The translations under genes and the position numbers were made by a program. This document shows, piece after piece, positions 57,931 to 64,000 of a DNA stretch of 64,000 nucleotides. Under the pieces are notes generated by a model that was not told where the DNA came from, searched no databases, and worked only from the letters and a program-made list of their open reading frames with translations. Each line of letters opens with the position of its first letter. The first letter of the stretch is position 1. The DNA is from Mycobacterium ostraviense (GTDB lineage Bacteria; Actinomycetota; Actinomycetes; Mycobacteriales; Mycobacteriaceae). Location: assembly GCF_002705925.1 (NCBI RefSeq), contig NZ_NKRE01000001.1:1888967-1952966 (forward strand). Reading direction: 5' to 3'.

Positions 57931-59073
57931 ATGGATTTCGGGGCGTTACCGCCGGAGATCAACTCCATTCGTCTGTATTCCGGGCCCGGGTCGACACCTA
58001 TGGTGGCCGCCGCATCGGCGTGGGGCGGATTGGCCGCCGAGTTGGCCTCGGCCGCCAACGAGTACCAGACGGTGATCACCGCACTGCACAGCGAAGGTTG
58101 GGTGGGCCCATCGGCTGTGACGATGGCCGGTGCGGTCGCGCCATACGTGGCATGGATGCGTGCCACCGCCGCGGCGGCTGAACAAGCCGCCGGCAAAGCA
58201 CGTTTGGCGGCCGTAGCCTATGAGACCGCGTTCGCCGCCGTGGTGCCGCCGCCGCAGATCGCGGCCAACCGCGCTCAATTGTCGACGCTGATCTCGACCA
58301 ATGTCGTCGGCCAGAACACCGCGGCGATCGCCGCCACCGAGACCCACTACGGCGAGATGTGGGCACAAGACGCCGCAGCCATGTACGCCTACGCCGGTAC
58401 ATCGGCCACCGCGTCGGCGGTAACGCCGTTCGTTTCGCCGCCGCAGACCACCAGTCCCGCCGCGTCGGCCACTCAGGCCGCGGCAGTCACCAGTGCCGTC
58501 GCCACCGCGGCCGGTGCCACGCAGAGCACCTTGTCGAGCTTGCTTTCGGAGCTGCCCGGCGTGCTGGAAGGCCTCGCCTCACCCTTGGCCTCTGCCGTCT
58601 CAGCGACAGCGGGTCCGATCGAGCGGTTCTTGGAGTGGTGGGCGCCGTTTGCGAACTTCCTCTATGACACCGCCGGGTTGCCGTTCTTCGGCGCCGGGAT
58701 CGCCAGCTTCTTTGCGTCGACGGCAAAGACGATGGGGCTGGTCGGCCCGGCCGCCGCCGCGCCGGAGGCTGCCGCGGCCGCGGCCGGCGCGGCCGGACTG
58801 GTGGGCAGCGGGCCGGTGTCGGCGAGTCTGGCTCAGGCCAGCACCATCGGCAAACTGTCGGTACCACCGACCTGGGCCGGAGCCAGCCCGGTGGCGACCC
58901 CGACCAGCACGTCGATGTTCGTCAGCGATGTGATCGAACCGGCGGACCTCGGGTCGTCCGGAAACGTGGTCGGCGGCATGCCGATCGGTGGTACGGGCCG
59001 GGGGTCGGCGGGTGCGGGTCCCCGATACGGATTCCGTCCCACCGTGGTGACCCGGCCACCGTCCGCCGGCTAG
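57931..59073 (+). CDS. PPE-SVP family protein
   Basis: 380 residues, paralogue of the gene before it. [20 protein letters not shown] start, [11 protein letters not shown] turn, [17 protein letters not shown] helix, SVP signature GKLSVPPTW, and C-terminus [16 protein letters not shown]. Probably exported by an ESX system. The start codon follows a very short upstream ORF. Its TAG stop and the truA stop on the other strand share the same CTAG. Confidence 0.92.
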   Translation: MDFGALPPEINSIRLYSGPGSTPMVAAASAWGGLAAELASAANEYQTVITALHSEGWVGPSAVTMAGAVAPYVAWMRATAAAAEQAAGKARLAAVAYETAFAAVVPPPQIAANRAQLSTLISTNVVGQNTAAIAATETHYGEMWAQDAAAMYAYAGTSATASAVTPFVSPPQTTSPAASATQAAAVTSAVATAAGATQSTLSSLLSELPGVLEGLASPLASAVSATAGPIERFLEWWAPFANFLYDTAGLPFFGAGIASFFASTAKTMGLVGPAAAAPEAAAAAAGAAGLVGSGPVSASLAQASTIGKLSVPPTWAGASPVATPTSTSMFVSDVIEPADLGSSGNVVGGMPIGGTGRGSAGAGPRYGFRPTVVTRPPSAG

Positions 59074-59984
59074 CGCGAGCGCAGATCCCGCGTGATCAAT
59101 ACTCGTGACCCCAGCTGGTCGTCAGGCGGATAGTCCACCTGGATCAGCGTCAACCCGTGTGCCGGCGCAGCCGCGAAGTCACTGGAACGCGCGGTCGCGG
59201 TGAGCAATTCGCGACACCAGGCGGCGCTGCGCCGATGCTCGCCGACGGCCAGCACGGCCCCGACGAGGGATCGGACCATGGACCAGCAGAATGCGTCGGC
59301 GGTGACCTGCGCGGTGACCAGGTCGCCGTCGCGCGCCCAGTCCAGCCGCTGCAAGTCACGGATGGTGGTGGCACCGTCTCGATGACGGCAGAAGGCGGCG
59401 AAATCGTGTAACCCCAACAGCTCTCGCGACGCGGCTGACATCGCCGCCACGTCCAGATCATGCGGCCAGGCGGTGACGTAGCGCGCCAGCTGCGGCTCCA
59501 CCCCGTAGGGCGCCGTCGACAATCGGTAGACATAGTGCCGACGCAGCGCCGAAAACCTGGCATCGAAATCCTTTGGCGCGCGCACGATCTCGAGGATCCG
59601 GACATCTGAAGGCAGGAAGCGTCCCAACCGCCGCAGCAGGGGCCGGAACTCCGCTTCGCTGGGGCGGGCCGAACGCGAATAGGCGTTCGGCAATGCTTCG
59701 ACGGGCACATCGGCATGGGCCACTTGTCCGGTTGCATGGACCCCCGCATCGGTGCGTCCGGCCGCGCGCAACCGCACCGGCGTGCGGAATACGGTGGTCA
59801 GCGCCTCGTCGAGCACACCGGCAACCGTCCGTTGACCCGATTGCGTTGCCCAGCCCGCGAAGTCGGTCCCGTCGTAGGCGATGTCGAGCCGCAGCCGGAC
59901 GTCCGCACTAATCCTCGGTGGCCCCTTCGGCGTCCTCGGTGGCCTCGCCGGCCTCGTCGGCAGGCTCGGCCCCTCCCGCCTCAT
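59070..59984 (-). CDS. truA: tRNA pseudouridine(38-40) synthase TruA
   Basis: About 304 residues. Core motifs: [20 protein letters not shown], catalytic Asp in [33 protein letters not shown] and [20 protein letters not shown]. It modifies uridines in the tRNA anticodon arm. The start is uncertain: the conserved core begins just after the rplQ stop, and the only good upstream start, ATG 59984, gives a Pro/Arg-rich leader lying inside rplQ in another frame, as in the M. tuberculosis annotation. Confidence 0.92.
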   Translation of the reverse strand: MRREGPSLPTRPARPPRTPKGPPRISADVRLRLDIAYDGTDFAGWATQSGQRTVAGVLDEALTTVFRTPVRLRAAGRTDAGVHATGQVAHADVPVEALPNAYSRSARPSEAEFRPLLRRLGRFLPSDVRILEIVRAPKDFDARFSALRRHYVYRLSTAPYGVEPQLARYVTAWPHDLDVAAMSAASRELLGLHDFAAFCRHRDGATTIRDLQRLDWARDGDLVTAQVTADAFCWSMVRSLVGAVLAVGEHRRSAAWCRELLTATARSSDFAAAPAHGLTLIQVDYPPDDQLGSRVLITRDLRSR

Positions 59985-60522
59985 CGGCGGCCTCTTCGGT
60001 CTCGGCGGCCTCTTCGGCGGCCTCTTCGGCGGTCGCACCAACCGCGGCTTCAGGTTCTACCGCCGCCTGCGGCGCCGCCGCCGCTGCCACCGGTGCCGCT
60101 TCATCCTGAGGAGCCTTCTTGGACGCCTTCACTCGCCGTGCCCGATCCGCCTCCGACGTCACCGTCTTCTCCCGAACCAGCTCGATCACGGCCATCGGAG
60201 CGTTGTCGCCTTTACGCGGCTCGACCTTGATGATGCGGGTGTAGCCGCCATCGCGGTCGGAGAAGAACGGCCCGATCTCGGCGAACAACGTGTGCACCAC
60301 ATCCTTGTCGCGGATCTTCTTGAGCACCTCGCGCCGGTTGTGCAGCGTGCCCTTCTTGGCGTGAGTGATCAGCTTCTCCGCGTACGGGCGCAACACCCGA
60401 GCCTTGGGCTCGGTGGTCTTGATCCGGCCGTGTTCGAACAGGGACGTGGCCAGGTTGGCCAGGATCGCCTTCTGGTGCGACGACGATCCGCCGAGGCGTG
60501 GGCCCTTGGTGGGCTTGGGCAT
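59908..60522 (-). CDS. rplQ: 50S ribosomal protein L17
   Basis: 204 residues. [20 protein letters not shown] start, then [20 protein letters not shown] and [18 protein letters not shown] core sequence (here [19 protein letters not shown]). The last ~65 residues are an Ala/Glu-rich acidic tail typical of mycobacteria and variable in length. It follows rpoA by 31 bases. Confidence 0.96.
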   Translation of the reverse strand: MPKPTKGPRLGGSSSHQKAILANLATSLFEHGRIKTTEPKARVLRPYAEKLITHAKKGTLHNRREVLKKIRDKDVVHTLFAEIGPFFSDRDGGYTRIIKVEPRKGDNAPMAVIELVREKTVTSEADRARRVKASKKAPQDEAAPVAAAAAPQAAVEPEAAVGATAEEAAEEAAETEEAADEAGGAEPADEAGEATEDAEGATED

Positions 60523-60553
60523 TGCTAACGCTCCTGTCTAGATCGGACGCGAG

Positions 60554-61627
<1,074 letters not shown>

Positions 61628-61649
61628 CTATTTGATGCCTTTGGGGGTA

Positions 61650-61682
61650 CTCGGGGGGTGGTTTTCTTTCGAGCCCCCCGAG
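61650..61682 (-). terminator. Hairpin between rpsD and rpoA
   Basis: CTCGGGGGG (61650-61658) pairs with CCCCCCGAG (61674-61682) across 15 bases, in the short space between the rpsD stop and the rpoA start. Inside an operon it would act as an attenuator or processing site rather than a full terminator. Confidence 0.55.
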
Positions 61683-61689
61683 GGTGCGG

Positions 61690-62295
61690 TTACTTCGAGT
61701 AGAACTCGACGATCAGCTGCTCGGTCAGGGGGACGTCGATCTGGGCGCGTTCGGGCAGTTGGTGGATCAGGATGCGTTGCCGCTCCCCCACGACCTGCAG
61801 CCAGCTCGGGATCGGCCGGTCACCCGCGGTCTCCCGGGCGATCTGGAACGGCACGGTGTTCAGGGACGTGTCCCGCACGTCGATGATGTCGTACTGCGAC
61901 ACCCGGTAGCTGGGGACGTTGACGTGCACGCCGTTGACGCTGAAGTGCCCGTGGCTGACCAGCTGGCGGGCCATCCGGCGGGTGCGCGCCAGGCCGGCGC
62001 GGTAGACGACGTTGTCGAGCCGGCTCTCCAGGATTCTCAGCAGTTCCTCACCGGTCTTGCCGGGCTGCCGCACCGCCTCTTCGTAGTAGCGGCGGAACTG
62101 CTTTTCCATGACGCCGTAGGTGAAGCGGGCCTTCTGCTTCTCCTGCAGCTGCAGCAGGTATTCGCTTTCCTTGATCCGGGCGCGGCCGTGCTGGCCGGGC
62201 GGGTAGGGACGCTTTTCGAAGGCCTGGTCGCCGCCGACGAGGTCGGTGCGCAGCCGGCGCGATTTACGGGTGACGGGTCCGGTGTAACGAGCCAT
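61690..62295 (-). CDS. rpsD: 30S ribosomal protein S4
   Basis: 201 residues. MARYTGPVTRKSRRLRTDLV start, KSEYLLQLQEKQK-type region (here KESEYLLQLQEKQKARFTYG), and S4 RNA-binding fold RLDNVVYRAGLARTRRMARQ with VSHGHFSVNGVHVNVPSYRV. It nucleates 30S assembly. Confidence 0.97.
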   Translation of the reverse strand: MARYTGPVTRKSRRLRTDLVGGDQAFEKRPYPPGQHGRARIKESEYLLQLQEKQKARFTYGVMEKQFRRYYEEAVRQPGKTGEELLRILESRLDNVVYRAGLARTRRMARQLVSHGHFSVNGVHVNVPSYRVSQYDIIDVRDTSLNTVPFQIARETAGDRPIPSWLQVVGERQRILIHQLPERAQIDVPLTEQLIVEFYSK

Positions 62296-62304
62296 GGTTG
62301 TCTG

Positions 62305-62733
62305 CTAGACCCTTCTGCGCTTGGGTGGGCGGACGCCGTTGTGCGGCTGGGGGGTGACATCGGAGATCGCGCCGACCTCCAGACCGGCAGCCTGCAGCGA
62401 ACGGATCGCGGTCTCACGGCCCGAGCCCGGCCCCTTGACGAACACGTCGACCTTGCGGACCCCGTGCTCCTGTGCCTTGCGCGCGGCGTTCTCCGCGGCC
62501 AGCTGCGCGGCGAACGGCGTCGACTTCCGAGAACCCTTGAACCCGACGTGACCCGACGACGCCCAGGCGATGACATTGCCCTGCGGATCGGTGATCGTCA
62601 CGATCGTGTTGTTGAAGGTGCTCTTGATGTGGGCGGCGCCGTGCGGGACGTTCTTCTTTTCCCGCCTCCGGGTCTTCTGTCCCTTTTGACCCTTCTTGGC
62701 GGCGCCGCTTGCTGTTTTCTTGGCTGGTGGCAT
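62305..62733 (-). CDS. rpsK: 30S ribosomal protein S11
   Basis: 142 residues. A Lys-rich mycobacterial N-terminus precedes [40 protein letters not shown] and the C-terminus [19 protein letters not shown]. It lies three bases behind rpsM and nine bases before rpsD. Confidence 0.97.
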   Translation of the reverse strand: MPPAKKTASGAAKKGQKGQKTRRREKKNVPHGAAHIKSTFNNTIVTITDPQGNVIAWASSGHVGFKGSRKSTPFAAQLAAENAARKAQEHGVRKVDVFVKGPGSGRETAIRSLQAAGLEVGAISDVTPQPHNGVRPPKRRRV

Positions 62734-62736
62734 CGG

Positions 62737-63111
62737 TTACCTGGCCTTCTTCTTGCCTGCGATGGTGCGCTTGGGACCTTTACGGGTCCGCGCGTTGGTC
62801 TTGGTCCGCTGGCCACGCACTGGCAGCCCACGGCGGTGCCGCAGACCCTGGTAGCAGCCGATTTCAATCTTGCGGCGAATGTCGGCCTGCACCTCGCGGC
62901 GCAGGTCACCCTCGACCTTCAGGTTCGCTTCGATGTAGTCACGCAGATGGGTGAGCTGGTCGTCGGTGAGATCCCTGGTTCGCAGGTCCCGGTCGATGCC
63001 GGTGGCGGCCAGAATTTCGTTGGAGCGGGTACGGCCGATGCCGTAGATGTAGGTCAGAGCGACCTCCATCCGCTTGTCGCGCGGCAGGTCGACGCCGACT
63101 AGTCGAGCCAT
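62737..63111 (-). CDS. rpsM: 30S ribosomal protein S13
   Basis: 124 residues. [20 protein letters not shown] start, [15 protein letters not shown] helix-two-turn-helix, and basic tail [20 protein letters not shown]. It bridges to the 50S subunit. The start at 63111 is chosen over a longer frame. Confidence 0.97.
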   Translation of the reverse strand: MARLVGVDLPRDKRMEVALTYIYGIGRTRSNEILAATGIDRDLRTRDLTDDQLTHLRDYIEANLKVEGDLRREVQADIRRKIEIGCYQGLRHRRGLPVRGQRTKTNARTRKGPKRTIAGKKKAR

Positions 63112-63298
63112 AGGTGGCGTTTCCTCTTTCTCGGCGGAGGTGTGGTCCCAGTCCGTTCCCGCCAAACTTGCGGGGCCCGGCCTCCGTCCGGGCGTGCATG
63201 AGCTGGCCCATCTCTATAGATGCCAGCCGCTCATTGGTGCTGGGAGGTCTGCATTCAGTTGTCTGGCGCGCTCGGCCAAGGTCCGGCGGAAGCCTTGA

Positions 63299-63412
63299 CT
63301 AACCCTGCCGCTGCTTGTGGCGCGGATCGGAGCAGATCACCATCACCCGTCCGTGCCGACGGATCACCCTGCACTTGTCACAGATCGGCTTGACGCTCGG
63401 GTTCACCTTCAC
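63299..63412 (-). CDS. rpmJ: 50S ribosomal protein L36
   Basis: 37 residues: begins [20 protein letters not shown], continues with [17 protein letters not shown], and has the zinc ligands C-x2-C, C and H. The start is GTG at 63412 and the stop TAG at 63299. It stands between infA and rpsM, as in other actinobacteria. Confidence 0.96.
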
Positions 63413-63462
63413 GGCAGTCTCGGTCCTGTTCTCTGGGTCTTTGGTCTCAATGCCGGCGCGAG

Positions 63463-63684
63463 CTACTTGTACCGGTACACGATGCGGCCCCGGGACAGGT
63501 CGTAGGGAGACAACTCCACCACCACGCGGTCCTCGGGCAGGATGCGGATGTAGTGCTGCCGCATCTTGCCGCTGATGTGGGCGAGCACCTTGTGGCCGTT
63601 TTCCAGCTCAATGCGAAACATGGCATTGGGCAGGGGCTCGACCACGCGACCCTCGACCTCGATGGCGCCGTCCTTCTTGGCCAT
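63463..63684 (-). CDS. infA: Translation initiation factor IF-1
   Basis: 73 residues: [20 protein letters not shown], then the OB-fold [20 protein letters not shown] and a basic C-terminus [12 protein letters not shown] at 63684. The open frame continues upstream to the window end, but those residues come from leader DNA and adapter and are not protein. Confidence 0.97.
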
Positions 63685-63970
63685 TGCGTTCTGGCGATCC
63701 TCACTTCTTGTCAGTGCACCGGGTTCGGCGCAGCACCTGCCCGGACTACAAACGTGAGCCGGTGGTGGAAATTCCGCGAAGCATTTCCGAGAAATTTCGG
63801 GACTGGGCACGCCAGAAGCCGGCACGGACGCCGCACCGTTGGTCCACAATACCCGCATCGCCGTGTCCGACGCAAAACCCGGCAGGAGCCGCAGGAATAG
63901 GCTGCCCGCACCGGCGGGTTGGACCAACCGTGACCGATTCTGACGCCAATGCCCCCAATGCCCCCAATGC
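63685..63970 (-). promoter_or_regulatory. Upstream region of infA operon
   Basis: 286 bases before infA without another gene; the promoter of infA-rpmJ-rpsM-rpsK-rpsD-rpoA-rplQ should lie here, but I cannot fix its boxes. Near the end a 9-base unit (AATGCCCCC) is repeated about three times (63948-63970), directly beside the adapter. Confidence 0.45.
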
Positions 63971-64000
63971 CTGTCTCTTATACACATCTCCGAGCCCACG
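63971..64000. other. Nextera (Tn5) sequencing adapter contamination
   Basis: CTGTCTCTTATACACATCT (63971-63989) is the 19-bp Tn5 mosaic end, followed by CCGAGCCCACG, the start of the Nextera read-2 adapter. It is library sequence left at a contig end. In the minus frame it produces the false N-terminus [10 protein letters not shown] attached to IF-1. Confidence 0.98.

Noticed and set aside
63463..63999. 178-residue IF-1 with a long N-terminal extension
   Set aside because: The extension is leader DNA plus adapter translation ([10 protein letters not shown]); IF-1 starts at 63684.

Overview
The window is chromosomal DNA from a slow-growing, non-tuberculosis mycobacterium. The evidence is a high-GC backbone, several PE/PPE genes (including an MPTR type), a complete ESX-4 locus, sigD with rsdA, whiB3, and a gene order that follows M. 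tuberculosis Rv3412 to Rv3462c almost step by step. The right end is a contig end: its last 30 bases are Nextera transposase adapter, not genome.

Layout: 0.2-3.0 kb holds a DUF5319 gene, rsdA, sigD and an Rv3415c-like gene. A PPE gene with an unusual repeat tail follows (3.5-5.0 kb), then whiB3 behind a cluster of PhoP-like heptamers. From 5.85 to 22.6 kb, where M. tuberculosis passes directly from whiB3 to groEL1, lies an accessory block: a YtcJ-type amidohydrolase, a PPE-MPTR gene, a D-aminoacylase-like gene, a lower-GC Gfo/Idh/MocA oxidoreductase, a PucR-type regulator, a HisC-like aminotransferase whose Schiff-base lysine position is glutamine, a GT2 glycosyltransferase, a PE-PPE-MFS cluster, a decayed ADP-ribosylglycohydrolase and a SodC-like lipoprotein. 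Three copies of one roughly 85-105 bp sequence lie upstream of genes in this block.

The backbone resumes with groEL1/groES (CIRCE operator), tsaD-rimI-tsaB-tsaE, an alpha/beta hydrolase, alr, a large nested inverted repeat, gadB, the NAD(P)HX repair gene, an Rv3434c-like membrane protein, glmS and an Rv3438-like protein. A 1.3 kb stretch with gene debris (a FolK-like fragment) and an F420-type oxidoreductase come next. Then follow an Rv3439c/Rv3440c-like pair that looks like an ESX substrate pair, glmM, rpsI-rplM, esxT-esxU, the ESX-4 genes (Rv3446c-like, eccC4, eccD4, mycP4, eccB4) and two cutinases.

The right part holds an NCS1-like permease with a Cys/His tail and two PPE-SVP genes, followed by the leftward truA-rplQ-rpoA-rpsD-rpsK-rpsM-rpmJ-infA operon. 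The strongest candidates for new biology are the lysine-less aminotransferase with its neighbours and shared upstream element, the PPE with 14-residue NPxL repeats, and the Zn-finger-like permease tail.
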